NCBI RefSeq assembly: GCF_034008315.1
Contig: NZ_CP125377.1
Span: 1 to 64,000 of the forward strand
Length of the DNA: 64,000 bases
Direction: 5' to 3'
Source: Pseudomonas sp. P8_241
GTDB taxonomy: Bacteria; Pseudomonadota; Gammaproteobacteria; Pseudomonadales; Pseudomonadaceae
How positions within the stretch are numbered: position 1 is the first letter of the stretch; each line of letters begins with the position of its first letter. Both the position numbers and the translations under genes were made by a program. The notes below the pieces were generated by a model. The model had not been told where the DNA came from. It saw only the letters and a program-made list of their open reading frames with translations, and made no database searches. Shown in pieces: positions 10,227 to 19,731 of the stretch.

Positions 10227-11540
10227 ATGACCGCCCGTGCGCAACAGCCTGTCCCAAGCCATCAGCACACCGCTTCTTACTACGCTGCCAGCAGTCTGCC
10301 GCAGCCGGAATATCCGGCGCTCAATGGCGAAGTCCTGGCCGATGTCTGTGTGGTCGGCGGAGGATTTTCCGGGTTGAACACGGCACTCGAACTGGCCGAA
10401 CGCGGTCTGAGTGTGGTGCTGCTCGAAGCCCATAAAATCGGCTGGGGTGCCAGCGGGCGCAACGGCGGGCAGCTGATACGCGGCGTCGGCCACGGTCTCG
10501 ATCAGTTCGCCAACATCGTCGGGGACGAAGGTGTTCGGCAGATGAAACTCATGGGGCTGGAAGCCGTAGAAATCGTCCGCCAGCGCGTCGAGCGTTTTCA
10601 GATTCCCTGCGACCTGACGTGGGGCTACTGCGATCTGGCCAACAAGCCCCGGGACCTTGAGGGCTTCGCCGAAGATGCCGAAGAACTGCGCGGCCTCGGC
10701 TACCGCTACGAGACCCGTTTGCTGCAAGCCAATGAAATGCACACCGTGGTTGGCTCCAGGCGCTATGTCGGCGGCTTGGTTGACATGGGTTCCGGGCATC
10801 TGCATCCGCTGAACCTGGCCTTGGGCGAAGCTGCCGCTGCGCAGCAATTGGGCGTAAAACTATTTGAGCAATCGACCGTCACGCGCATCGACTACGGACC
10901 CGAGGTCAAGGTCCACACCGCCCAGGGCACGGTCCGCGCCAAGACACTGGTGCTGGGCTGCAACGCTTACCTGAGTGGGCTCAACCCCGAACTCAGCGGC
11001 AAAGTCCTGCCAGCCGGTAGCTACATCATTGCGACCGAGCCATTGAGCGAAGAAGTCGCCCACGCTTTGCTGCCGCAAAATATGGCTGTGTGCGATCAAC
11101 GGGTGGCACTGGATTATTACCGTCTCTCGGCGGACCGGCGCCTGCTGTTCGGTGGCGCTTGTCATTACTCAGGCCGCGACCCGAAAGACATCGCCGCGTA
11201 CATGCGCCCGAAAATGCTCGAGGTTTTCCCGCAGTTGGCTGACGTGAAGATCGAGTATCGATGGGGCGGCATGATCGGCATCGGCGCCAATCGCCTGCCG
11301 CAGATTGGCCGGTTAAAGGATCAGCCGAATGTGTATTACGCCCAGGCCTATTCCGGTCATGGCGTGAATGCCACGCACCTGGCGGGCAAGTTGCTGGCCG
11401 AAGCCATCAGCGGCCAGCACGGCGGTGGTTTTGATTTGTTCGCCAAGGTGCCGCATATCACCTTCCCCGGCGGCAAGCATCTGCGCTCGCCGCTTTTGGC
11501 GCTGGGGATGTTGTGGCATCGGCTGAAAGAGCTTCGCTGA
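10227..11540 (+). CDS. pauB: FAD-dependent oxidoreductase, PauB/PuuB-like
   Basis: This is a DAO-family flavoprotein of 437 residues. It has the dinucleotide motif VVGGGFSGLNTALELAERG about residues 34-52 and the flavin-contact segment WGASGRNGGQL. PuuB and PauB enzymes oxidise gamma-glutamyl-putrescine to the aldehyde, which KauB then oxidises; the KauB-like gene lies 10 kb downstream and PauR 4 kb upstream. Two ATGs are six bases apart; 10227 is chosen because AGGA is eight bases upstream. The substrate is inferred from family and context, and other amine substrates are possible. Confidence 0.78.
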   Translation: MTARAQQPVPSHQHTASYYAASSLPQPEYPALNGEVLADVCVVGGGFSGLNTALELAERGLSVVLLEAHKIGWGASGRNGGQLIRGVGHGLDQFANIVGDEGVRQMKLMGLEAVEIVRQRVERFQIPCDLTWGYCDLANKPRDLEGFAEDAEELRGLGYRYETRLLQANEMHTVVGSRRYVGGLVDMGSGHLHPLNLALGEAAAAQQLGVKLFEQSTVTRIDYGPEVKVHTAQGTVRAKTLVLGCNAYLSGLNPELSGKVLPAGSYIIATEPLSEEVAHALLPQNMAVCDQRVALDYYRLSADRRLLFGGACHYSGRDPKDIAAYMRPKMLEVFPQLADVKIEYRWGGMIGIGANRLPQIGRLKDQPNVYYAQAYSGHGVNATHLAGKLLAEAISGQHGGGFDLFAKVPHITFPGGKHLRSPLLALGMLWHRLKELR

Positions 11541-11572
11541 ACGCCCTTCACCTGTAGGGAACGCGGTTCATC

Positions 11573-11818
11573 TCACAGGCGCCAGAATGGCTTCAACCCC
11601 TCCTCCCGCGCCTGCTCCCGTGTCAGGCCGATATCCTTAAGCTGATCCTGCGTCAGCGCCAGCAATGCCTTGCGCGTGTGCAGGCGCCGCCAGAACAGAT
11701 CCCAGCGACTCAGGCCGGACGGCGCATTGCGCATCAGCGCATGGCGTGCGTTGTCCTTCTGCCCTGTCTCCAGTTCCTGACTGTGTAACGTCAGCCGCAC
11801 ATCGCTCAAGCCGTTCAT
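11573..11818 (-). CDS. DUF1127 domain small protein
   Basis: The 81-residue protein ends in a DUF1127 domain: RWDLFWRRLHTRKALLALT followed by LKDIGLTREQAREEG. Members are short, arginine-rich and often stress or phosphate responsive in proteobacteria; some bind RNA. It diverges from the MocR-type gene downstream, sharing about 180 bases of AT-rich upstream DNA. No specific role is known here. Confidence 0.8.
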   Translation of the reverse strand: MNGLSDVRLTLHSQELETGQKDNARHALMRNAPSGLSRWDLFWRRLHTRKALLALTQDQLKDIGLTREQAREEGLKPFWRL

Positions 11819-11997
11819 GTTGTTTGCTCCTGTTTACTTGGGTAGCCAGAGGTTCCATGATGCGTGGGCGAGAAAAAGCATTACAGATTCAAACAACCTG
11901 TATTAACTCAATACAGATTTGCCGTTTTTCCGGCTGAATGGCGTATTTCTGCGTCATCTGTACCGGTCTACCGAATCACCCATACCGAGGCTGCGCC

Positions 11998-13419
11998 ATG
12001 ACCCTTTACGTCAACCTCGCCGAATTGCTCGGCACACGTATCGAACAGGGCTTCTATCGCCCCGGTGACCGGCTGCCGTCGGTGCGGGCATTGAGCGTCG
12101 AGCATGGGGTCAGCCTGAGCACGGTGCAGCAGGCCTATCGAGTACTGGAAGACAGCGGATTGGCTATGCCCAAGCCCAAGTCCGGGTATTTCGTTCCGGC
12201 CAGCCGTGAGCTGCCCGACCTGCCCGCAGTAGGTCGTCCAGCCCAGCGTCCGGTGGATATTTCCCAATGGGATCAAGTGCTGGAGCTGATCCGCGCGGTG
12301 CCGCGCAAGGACGTGGTGCAACTGGGTCGCGGAATGCCGGACATCGCCTCGCCGACCATGAAACCGCTGTTGCGCGACCTGGCACGCATCAGTCGGCGCC
12401 AGGACATGCCCGGCCTGTATTACGACAACATTCACGGCAACCTCGAACTGCGCGAACAGATCGCCCGCCTCATGCTTGATTCCGGCTGCCAGCTGGGCGT
12501 CGGCGATCTGGTGGTCACCACCGGTTGCCACGAAGCGCTGTCCACCAGCGTTCGGGCGATCTGCGAACCGGGTGACATCGTGGCGGTGGACTCGCCAAGC
12601 TTTCACGGCGCCATGCAGACCCTCAAGGGCCTGGGCATGAAAGCCTTGGAAATCCCCACCGACCCGCTGACCGGGATCAGCCTCGAAGCACTGGAACTGG
12701 CGCTGGAGCAATGGCCGATCAAGGTCATACAGTTGACCCCCAACTGCAACAACCCGTTGGGCTACATCATGCCCGAGTCACGCAAGCGCACGTTGTTGAC
12801 GCTCGCCCAGCGGTTTGATGTCGCGATCATCGAAGACGATGTATATGGCGAACTGGCCTACACCTACCCGCGTCCGCGCACGATCAAGTCTTTCGACGAG
12901 GACGGTCGAGTGTTGCTCTGCAGTTCGTTTTCCAAGACGCTGGCGCCAGGACTGCGCATCGGTTGGGTTGCGCCCGGCCGCTATCTGGAACGGGTGCTGC
13001 ACATGAAATACATCAGCACCGGCTCCACAGCGCCGCAACCGCAGATTGCAATCGCCGAATTTCTCAAGAGCGGGCACTTCGAACCCCATTTACGGCGGAT
13101 GCGCACGCAATACCAGCGTAATCGCGACATGATGATCGATTGGGTGACCCGCTATTTTCCCGCCGGGACCCGAGCCAGTCGCCCCCAAGGCAGCTTTATG
13201 TTGTGGGTCGAACTGCCGGAAGGCTTCGATACGTTGAAACTGAATCGAGCCTTGCACGATCAAGGCGTACAGATTGCGGTCGGCAGCATTTTTTCCGCTT
13301 CGGGCAAGTACCGCAATTGCCTGCGCATGAACTACGCGGCCAAACCAACTCCGCAGATTGAAGAAGCGGTGCGTAAGGTCGGTTCGATGGCGAGCATGCT
13401 GTTGGCACAGGACTTCTAG
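11998..13419 (+). CDS. MocR/PdxR-type GntR regulator with aminotransferase domain
   Basis: The 473-residue protein joins an N-terminal GntR winged helix (about 10-75, RPGDRLPSVRALSVEHG) to a fold-type I aminotransferase domain. The PLP site is intact: NCNNPLGY, the Asp in IIEDDVYGEL, and the Schiff-base lysine in SSFSKTLAPGLRIGW. Such proteins usually sense PLP-bound amines rather than catalyse. The target gene is not clear; the divergent DUF1127 gene is the only neighbour sharing its promoter region. The ATG at 11998 begins the conserved domain. Its TAG stop overlaps the stop of the converging fimbrial gene within CTAG. Confidence 0.85.
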   Translation: MTLYVNLAELLGTRIEQGFYRPGDRLPSVRALSVEHGVSLSTVQQAYRVLEDSGLAMPKPKSGYFVPASRELPDLPAVGRPAQRPVDISQWDQVLELIRAVPRKDVVQLGRGMPDIASPTMKPLLRDLARISRRQDMPGLYYDNIHGNLELREQIARLMLDSGCQLGVGDLVVTTGCHEALSTSVRAICEPGDIVAVDSPSFHGAMQTLKGLGMKALEIPTDPLTGISLEALELALEQWPIKVIQLTPNCNNPLGYIMPESRKRTLLTLAQRFDVAIIEDDVYGELAYTYPRPRTIKSFDEDGRVLLCSSFSKTLAPGLRIGWVAPGRYLERVLHMKYISTGSTAPQPQIAIAEFLKSGHFEPHLRRMRTQYQRNRDMMIDWVTRYFPAGTRASRPQGSFMLWVELPEGFDTLKLNRALHDQGVQIAVGSIFSASGKYRNCLRMNYAAKPTPQIEEAVRKVGSMASMLLAQDF

Positions 13420-13946
13420 TTCAGCTGGAACCTGCCGCCGCCTTCAAACCGTGTCAGGTCGTTGACCCGACTGGTGGGGTCGCTCAACCGGGCATCGACT
13501 TCCAGCTCGACATCCAGACGCAATCCCTCACCGGCCATGCCGGCGCGCCACGGTATGACCCGATCTCCCGGACGCAGCAGGTCTGCCTCCAAGGGCTCGC
13601 CAGATTCACGCCTCCAATGCACGGCAAGTCCATCCAGCTGCACCGCCACAATACGTAATTGCATGGTCCCTGCTCCCCAGCGAAAACGCTGCGGGTCGGC
13701 CCGTGGCGCGATGAATCGCCATACCATCGGTTGAGGCTCAGGGCATTGAATCAACATATGAATCCGGCGGCTGCCGAAACTCAAGTCAGCGTCATCTGCA
13801 GCAGGCATCTTCAACAGCGCGCCTCGGGTTACTGATCCGTAATCCAGTTGATTCGGAGTCAGGCGCAGGTCGCACGCCTCACGAGCCGATACCGATGACG
13901 GGGCAAAAAACAATTGAACCAAGAGCAAGATAACAATGGGTTTCAA
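13416..13946 (-). CDS. minor pilus subunit or fimbrial accessory protein
   Basis: This is a 176-residue secreted protein with a clear signal peptide (MKPIVILLLVQLFFAPSSVSA) and a beta-rich mature part. The EACDLRLTPNQLDYGSV start resembles pilins of the DUF1120 type, as does the C-terminal DVELEVDARLSDP. The start is TTG at 13946; no ATG lies near the signal peptide. It is the last gene of the pilin-chaperone-usher cluster, 12 bases after the usher stop, where tip or anchor subunits often sit. The final stop codon overlaps that of the opposing MocR gene. Confidence 0.68.
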   Translation of the reverse strand: MKPIVILLLVQLFFAPSSVSAREACDLRLTPNQLDYGSVTRGALLKMPAADDADLSFGSRRIHMLIQCPEPQPMVWRFIAPRADPQRFRWGAGTMQLRIVAVQLDGLAVHWRRESGEPLEADLLRPGDRVIPWRAGMAGEGLRLDVELEVDARLSDPTSRVNDLTRFEGGGRFQLN

Positions 13947-13958
13947 GGCAGCACTCGA

Positions 13959-16400
13959 TCAGGACAGGGTCGGTTCATGACATAGGGCGTCGGCACGCTC
14001 ATACAGCTCGTCCCCGGTAGCCGCTGGTTCGGTCAGCGGTAACGTTAGAACGCAGTGAGTTACGCCCCCTCGGCGCACATGCAAAACCTGGCCAGGCTTT
14101 GAATCGCTCAGAAAGATGGTGCCGGCGTCCAGTACCGTCGTGAGGAACCGGCCCTGCGCATCATGGACCGCCCCTCCCTGCGCTAACCACTGTCGATCCG
14201 CTGTCCTGGCCTGCAAGAGCAAACGCCTTACATTCACCATAGAAAAATCCAGATACTGCACCGAGCCTCGACTGGCTTCGACTTCCTGAAAACCGTTGAG
14301 TACATCGACGTTACGCGGCAGGCTGAGGGAATCGATCTCCACCCTCCCAGTGTTGTATGCCGGCAAGGTTGCCGCTACCGCCCGCCCCTTGCCGTCGGTC
14401 CAGACCGGACCTTGTGGCGTGTGCAACTTCAGTCCGGCCGAATCGCCTGCCTTGAGCACGGCAAAAGTGTCACTCACAGCATATGGCGAAAGTGTCACGC
14501 CATCAGGATGGAACACTGCTGCGCCCCGTGCCCCTGTATCGAAGCTGGTCGAGCCAGGCCGCCGGCTGTAGCCGAAATCGAGGCTTGAGTAATGTGCCAG
14601 TACGCCAAGCCGCGCCCCCATGCTCGACTGGCCATCTTCGCGACGCTCACCGCTGACGCTGTAGGCCAGTGTTTCGCTCACGGAATCACTGATGACCACC
14701 CCACTACGTACCCCTGATCGCTCATCGTCACGCAAGTAGCTGCGTATCCGGCGCTGCCCGCCCAAGGGAGCGGCAAGTGTCAGATAAGCCGAACTGCCTC
14801 CGCGACGCTCTTCCGTTGCTCCGACATCTCGTTCCAGCGTCAGCGACAAGGTCGTCCTCTGCGGCAACATTCTTGACCAGGAGAGTCCTAACCTTGTTTG
14901 CGCTGGCTCATAGGCGCTGGTGTACCGCGACAGATTCGCGCCCAGTGCCCCCCAACGCTCGGTCGAGCCATTGAGAGAGAAGACCCATTGATCCCGCCCG
15001 CGGTACTCGGGTCTTTGCTGGTGACGGTTCCAGCCAGTATCTGAAAGCGTGCGAAATCCTTCGCTCGCGCGTGCGGCAAAAATACTCGCCGACAGATTTG
15101 CCGATAGCGCCACACTGGTTGTCATTTGTAACTGATGGCCACGCTGCCCCTGCGACAGCTCATTGGACAATACCTGCCGAATACCCGAGGTCACACCAAC
15201 TGACCATTGTTGCTGCAGACCCCAGCCCGATGACAAGTAGCCGGTTGCGCCCATTACGCCACCCGACATACGCGTGCCCCTGCTCCAGTCGAGGTCTGTG
15301 CTGAACGCCGCGAATGCTGGCGTCTGACGCCCATCCTGCTGCGAACGTCGCACCTGACCCAGTGCGAAATTGAAACCCGACGGGGTACCGAAATCCGCGT
15401 CATACAGTCCCTCGGCCGGCACCCGAAATTGCCGTTGACGCCCATCCTCCTCGTGCACCGTCACCTCCAGATCCAACTGACTGCTCAACAATGGCAACTC
15501 TGTGAATACGAACGGCCCACTGGGCACCATTGTCGTGTAGATCATCACACCGTTTTGGCGAACCTCAATACGCGCCGCCGAATACGCCACACCTTCGACC
15601 CGGCTACGAGCTCCCCGACCCCTGTCGCTCAAACGGGCGAAAGCGCGATCTGGCTGCAGTTGTATGCCGGTGAACGACTCACCGGCAAACAAGGGGGAGG
15701 TCATGTTCAATTGGCCAATCTGCAGGGTAGCGTCGAATGATTCCAGCGTTCTCGCACCGTAGGCATAAAGGTGCTCAAAACCTGCGTGATCGGAAGATTC
15801 GGTATAGGAATGTCGACTGCGCAACACCCAATCCCCGGCATTCATTCCTATTTCCGAGGCGACACTTCGATAATCCCTTCGCTGCCCAGCGGACTCGCTG
15901 CTTTGCACCAATACGTCATAGTTGACCAAGCCCGCCATGCCACCACGGGCAAACTTGCGCGACGCCCTTTCGATCGGCAGCAAGGTATTGGTCGGCACTA
16001 AAATATCGACCTGCTCCACACCGGGATAAAGGCTGACCACTGCGGCGGGGAAGCTATCGGCAAATGTCGGGCATTGCGTCGAATCAAGCGCCGATGCAGG
16101 AGCATGAGCAGGAGCACGCACCCCAGCTGCTTTCAGCAACTGCGGATCGAAACAGAGGCGACCTTGCTCGTCGAACGTGGCCTTGATGCGCCCTTTAGGC
16201 TGGCCATTGACCGCCAACCCAACAGAGCGCGGGCCCTGCAGAAATCGCGGTGCATCCCGAAAAAGCTCAGCCAGTGCCGGATCAATCCCACGAGCCTTGA
16301 GCACCAGGGGATCAAACACTACAGACTCGGCAGCCATTGTCGGCAACCCGTACAAAACCAACATCAGACCGCCAAGCCATCGCGTTACCGCCGAGGACAT
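13959..16400 (-). CDS. fimbrial outer-membrane usher protein
   Basis: This is an outer-membrane usher of 813 residues, near the usual 800-870. After a signal peptide (LGGLMLVLYGLPTMAA) it has an N-terminal periplasmic domain, FPAAVVSLYPGVEQVDILVP, then a long alternating beta-barrel. Late segments such as DGKGRAVAATLPAYNTGRV and NVDVLNGFQEVEAS belong to the plug and C-terminal domains of the PapC/FimD family. It would polymerise and secrete pilin subunits. The ATG at 16400 overlaps the TGA of the chaperone gene by one base, so translation is coupled. Confidence 0.88.
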   Translation of the reverse strand: MSSAVTRWLGGLMLVLYGLPTMAAESVVFDPLVLKARGIDPALAELFRDAPRFLQGPRSVGLAVNGQPKGRIKATFDEQGRLCFDPQLLKAAGVRAPAHAPASALDSTQCPTFADSFPAAVVSLYPGVEQVDILVPTNTLLPIERASRKFARGGMAGLVNYDVLVQSSESAGQRRDYRSVASEIGMNAGDWVLRSRHSYTESSDHAGFEHLYAYGARTLESFDATLQIGQLNMTSPLFAGESFTGIQLQPDRAFARLSDRGRGARSRVEGVAYSAARIEVRQNGVMIYTTMVPSGPFVFTELPLLSSQLDLEVTVHEEDGRQRQFRVPAEGLYDADFGTPSGFNFALGQVRRSQQDGRQTPAFAAFSTDLDWSRGTRMSGGVMGATGYLSSGWGLQQQWSVGVTSGIRQVLSNELSQGQRGHQLQMTTSVALSANLSASIFAARASEGFRTLSDTGWNRHQQRPEYRGRDQWVFSLNGSTERWGALGANLSRYTSAYEPAQTRLGLSWSRMLPQRTTLSLTLERDVGATEERRGGSSAYLTLAAPLGGQRRIRSYLRDDERSGVRSGVVISDSVSETLAYSVSGERREDGQSSMGARLGVLAHYSSLDFGYSRRPGSTSFDTGARGAAVFHPDGVTLSPYAVSDTFAVLKAGDSAGLKLHTPQGPVWTDGKGRAVAATLPAYNTGRVEIDSLSLPRNVDVLNGFQEVEASRGSVQYLDFSMVNVRRLLLQARTADRQWLAQGGAVHDAQGRFLTTVLDAGTIFLSDSKPGQVLHVRRGGVTHCVLTLPLTEPAATGDELYERADALCHEPTLS

Positions 16401-17107
16401 CAACGACCAACCGGCGAATCATGATGCTGAACAGAAAATCCATAAGTTGTTGCCGGAAAAATCCGTACAGTCGTTGTGTTTAACGCACCCCCCGGTTGCA
16501 TTGCAACGTTCAGACGCTCACCGGGTAAAAGGTATGGCCGCGGCAGGTCCACCGATATACCGCCAGGCAATGGCACAACAGCCTTGGCCAACCTGACGAC
16601 ATAAGGGCTGGGGTTGCTCACACGTAATTGATTGCCTGCCTGTGACCATCGCAGCAACTTCCACGGCTCCCGTTCTATCGGAAGACCAGAGGGACGAATA
16701 ATAACCGGCAAGTTCTGTCGAACACCCAGACTGACACGCGAGCCATCCGCGCCTGCAACAGGGCTGACGCCTTCGAAAATCACTCGTTTGAGCCGCTCGA
16801 CCTGCAACGGCTGAACGGCCTGCAGGATAAATCGCACTTGCTGTACAGCTCCTGGCTCGACGCGCGCCACCGGCGGGGTGAATACCAGCAATAGCTCATC
16901 ATCTTCAGCTACGTTTTCTACGCTGGTGAACAGAAGCGCAGGTCGTGCATCGGTATTTCTGACATTCATGGTGGACTCACCAATGCGCTCTTCGATGACC
17001 AGCACGGGTGTCTGCGGCACCATCCCTGCTCCCTGAGCAACGGGAGTGGACAACAACAGAAACAGAAACAAACCATGCAGGACCGGGTCGTTAAACAACC
17101 TAGACAT
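16400..17107 (-). CDS. periplasmic fimbrial chaperone
   Basis: This is a 235-residue PapD-type chaperone with a signal peptide (LFLFLLLSTPVAQGA) and two Ig-like domains. The N-terminal domain has the alternating hydrophobic strand MNVRNTDARPALLFTSV, the basic anchor region QVRFILQ, and LGVRQNLPVIIRP in the typical linker position. It would hold the DUF1120 pilin until delivery to the usher. It lies between the pilin and usher genes and overlaps the usher start by one base. Confidence 0.87.
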   Translation of the reverse strand: MSRLFNDPVLHGLFLFLLLSTPVAQGAGMVPQTPVLVIEERIGESTMNVRNTDARPALLFTSVENVAEDDELLLVFTPPVARVEPGAVQQVRFILQAVQPLQVERLKRVIFEGVSPVAGADGSRVSLGVRQNLPVIIRPSGLPIEREPWKLLRWSQAGNQLRVSNPSPYVVRLAKAVVPLPGGISVDLPRPYLLPGERLNVAMQPGGALNTTTVRIFPATTYGFSVQHHDSPVGR

Positions 17108-17183
17108 ATGGATTTCCAGAATTCATCAAGACAAGGGCGGCAGGCAAAAACCGGGTGCCGAACGACACCCGGGGCTGGTGCCG

Positions 17184-17834
17184 TCAGATATAGAACATGT
17201 CGAACGTCACGGAGCCATCGAGCGGAATTTCGTTAGCGATCGGCAACGCATCGCTGGGCCCGATGATGGGTACCAGGCTCATCGGGAAATTGTGATGCCT
17301 TGCCGCGATCGGGCCGCTGGCAACGTTTGCGCCCCAGGAATAAAACGCCGGTGCGTTACCCACCAAGCCGGTCGTAGGCGATTGCCACAACGGATTGGCC
17401 ACTGTCCGGGTCAGCAGTACTTGAGCTCTTCCATCGGCATCAGGGATCCGATAGCGCAAACCAAATCCACCGATTCGCGTGCCATTAATCTCGCCAATAC
17501 CGTAGAAAAGTGCCGGATTACTTTGCCCGGCACCGTCATGTATTCCCGGCAACTTTGTTGCCTCACGGTTATCCCTGACTGAGACCTCGACTGACGCCGG
17601 CGCATCGCAGTTTATATACAGAGAGATATCGCGCTCGGGCAGTATGGTTTGCGTTGTCTTGTTAAGCGTCGCTGCGGAAATCTTGCGCAAATCCACGGTA
17701 TCCCCGCCCTGGAATGCCGGCACGCATGAGGTCGGAATGATAGTTCCAATCACATTTAAATCAGCGCTTTCAGCCATGGCCATCAGAGGAAAGGCGCTAA
17801 AAACAAAAGTTACAACAATGTTTGCCTTTTTCAT
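17184..17834 (-). CDS. DUF1120-type major pilin
   Basis: The 216-residue protein has a signal peptide (VVTFVFSAFPLMAMA) and then SADLNVIGTIIPTSC, the typical N-terminus of DUF1120 fimbrial subunits with the first cysteine of the pilin disulphide; a second lies in LYINCDAPASVEVSV. It is the first gene of the pilus cluster and the likely main shaft subunit. The start at 17834 has AGGATG upstream; a longer in-frame start would run into the promoter. Base composition around the start is distinctly more AT-rich than in neighbours. Confidence 0.82.
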   Translation of the reverse strand: MKKANIVVTFVFSAFPLMAMAESADLNVIGTIIPTSCVPAFQGGDTVDLRKISAATLNKTTQTILPERDISLYINCDAPASVEVSVRDNREATKLPGIHDGAGQSNPALFYGIGEINGTRIGGFGLRYRIPDADGRAQVLLTRTVANPLWQSPTTGLVGNAPAFYSWGANVASGPIAARHHNFPMSLVPIIGPSDALPIANEIPLDGSVTFDMFYI

Positions 17835-18048
17835 CACAACATCCTGTTGATAAATGTAGTAACAACTATGCAAATCATTAATCAGCTTAACGACCTGCAG
17901 TCCAATCAAGCGAATTTATAGTCTCGGGTTACGTAGGATTGATCTGTAGGAGTAAACGTCGAAGCCCGATAGAAATCACCACTGTTTCTGTAGTTCGCCT
18001 GTTGGTGATCACTCAGAGGTAATGACCAAGGTAAAAATCCGTCGCCCA

Positions 18049-18076
18049 TTCACGCAGCCAACGGACATGCCATACT
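18049..18076 (+). promoter_or_regulatory. candidate promoter giving a leaderless PLD transcript
   Basis: TTCACG and CATACT are 16 bases apart, and seven bases separate CATACT from the ATG at 18084. The predicted transcript start is therefore the A of the start codon. No ribosome binding site precedes this ATG. Each box matches the sigma-70 consensus at four of six positions, so this is only a candidate. Confidence 0.45.
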
Positions 18077-18083
18077 TCGCGCT

Positions 18084-19676
18084 ATGCCTCGATTCGAGAC
18101 GATTGACGTGCGACTCCGACAGCCCCTGCTTGCTCTTGTGCTACTTGCCTCGTTTCTGGGCGGTTGCGCCAACTTCGACATTCAAGTTGACCCCAGCCAG
18201 GCACTGCCGGCGACAGAGTCCGCGTTCGGCCGCTCGGTCAAGGCGCAGGCTGCGCCTTATCAGGGACAATCGGGTTTTCGCTTGCTGTCTGACGGCACTG
18301 ATGCCTTCACCGCCCGGGCCGAGCTGATTCGCAAAGCCCAAAGCAGCCTCGATCTGCAGTACTACATCGTGCATGACGGCATCAGCACACGCATGCTGGT
18401 GGAGGAAATGCTCAAGGCTGCCGACCGTGGCGTACGCGTTCGCATTTTGCTCGACGACACAACCAGCGACGGCCAGGATCGCACCATTGCGACCCTGGCA
18501 GCCCATCCCAAGATTCAGATCCGCGTGTTCAACCCCCTGCATCTCGGTCGCAGCACCGGCGTTACGCGCACTTTGGGGCGGTTTTTCAACCTGTCACTGC
18601 AACACCGGCGCATGCACAACAAGCTGTGGCTGGCGGACAACAGCATGGCCATTGTTGGCGGGCGTAACCTGGGTGACGAGTATTTCGATGCCGAGCCCAA
18701 CATGAACTTCACCGACATCGACTTGCTCGGTGTCGGCCCGGTCGCCGAGCAGTTGGGGCAGAGTTTCGACCAGTACTGGAACAGCGCGCTGAGCAAGCCG
18801 ATCGACGAGTTCATGTCGACCAAGCCAACGGCAGAGGATTTGCAAAACACGCGCACCCGACTGGAAGAGTCCCTGGAGCAATCACGCAGACAAAATCACG
18901 CCCTCTATCAACGCCTGATGGTCTACCGCACCGAACCGCGCCTTGATAACTGGCGTAAAGAGCTGATCTGGGCGAACAACCAGGTGTTGTGGGATGCGCC
19001 GAGCAAGGTACTGGCCGATGGCGAGCCCGATCCGCACTTGCTGCTGACCACTCAGTTGGCACCGGAACTCGATGGCGTCAGCAAAGAACTGATCATGGTC
19101 TCGGCCTACTTCGTGCCGGGCCCGCAAGGGCTGGTTTACCTGACCGGACGCGCCGACGCCGGCGTATCGGTGCGCCTGCTGACCAACGCGCTGGAGGCTA
19201 CGGACGTACCGGCGGTGCATGGCGGCTACGCGCCTTATCGCAGAGCCCTGCTGGAGCACGGTGTGCAGCTGTTTGAGCTGCGCCGCCAGCCCGGCGATGA
19301 AAGCGGTAGTGGGCCTCGCCTGTTTTCCAGCCGGTCCTATGGCGAATCCGATTCGAGCCTGCACAGCAAGGCGATCATCTTCGACCAGCGGAAATCCTTC
19401 ATCGGCTCGTTCAATTTCGACCCGCGCTCGGTCTTGTGGAACACCGAAGTCGGCGTTCTGGTCGACAGCCCCGAACTGGCCGCTCGGGTCCGCGAACTGG
19501 CATTGCAAGGCATGGCACCCGCCCTGAGTTATCAGGTGAAGCTGGAAAACGACCAGATCGTCTGGACCACTGAAGACGACGGCAAGATGCACACCCTGAC
19601 CAAAGAACCGGGGAGTTGGTGGCGGCGGTTCAATGCGTGGCTGAGCAATACGGTCGGGCTGGAGAGGATGTTGTAA
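18084..19676 (+). CDS. phospholipase D family lipoprotein, ClsC-like
   Basis: This 530-residue protein of the PLD superfamily has two HKD sites: HRRMHNKLWLAD near residue 173 and SSLHSKAIIFDQ near 429, followed by GSFNFDPRS. The N-terminus is a lipoprotein signal (LLALVLLASFLGGC), so the enzyme is probably tethered to a membrane on the periplasmic side. E. coli ClsC, a cardiolipin synthase, has the same two-HKD design; other phosphodiester substrates remain possible. The start is fixed by the signal peptide although no ribosome binding site precedes it. Its TAA stop touches a repeat. Confidence 0.82.
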   Translation: MPRFETIDVRLRQPLLALVLLASFLGGCANFDIQVDPSQALPATESAFGRSVKAQAAPYQGQSGFRLLSDGTDAFTARAELIRKAQSSLDLQYYIVHDGISTRMLVEEMLKAADRGVRVRILLDDTTSDGQDRTIATLAAHPKIQIRVFNPLHLGRSTGVTRTLGRFFNLSLQHRRMHNKLWLADNSMAIVGGRNLGDEYFDAEPNMNFTDIDLLGVGPVAEQLGQSFDQYWNSALSKPIDEFMSTKPTAEDLQNTRTRLEESLEQSRRQNHALYQRLMVYRTEPRLDNWRKELIWANNQVLWDAPSKVLADGEPDPHLLLTTQLAPELDGVSKELIMVSAYFVPGPQGLVYLTGRADAGVSVRLLTNALEATDVPAVHGGYAPYRRALLEHGVQLFELRRQPGDESGSGPRLFSSRSYGESDSSLHSKAIIFDQRKSFIGSFNFDPRSVLWNTEVGVLVDSPELAARVRELALQGMAPALSYQVKLENDQIVWTTEDDGKMHTLTKEPGSWWRRFNAWLSNTVGLERML

Positions 19677-19720
19677 AAGATCGCAACCGACGCAGGAGCT
19701 GCTGAAGGCTGCGATCTTTT
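19675..19720. repeat. degenerate GATCGCAGCC-type inverted repeat
   Basis: AAAAGATCGCA and TGCGATCTTTT flank a diverged core (GCAGGAGCTGCTGAAGGC). It sits between converging PLD and MFS genes and starts within two bases of the PLD stop, so it is a plausible shared terminator. Confidence 0.72.
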
Positions 19721-19731
19721 GATCTTTGATT

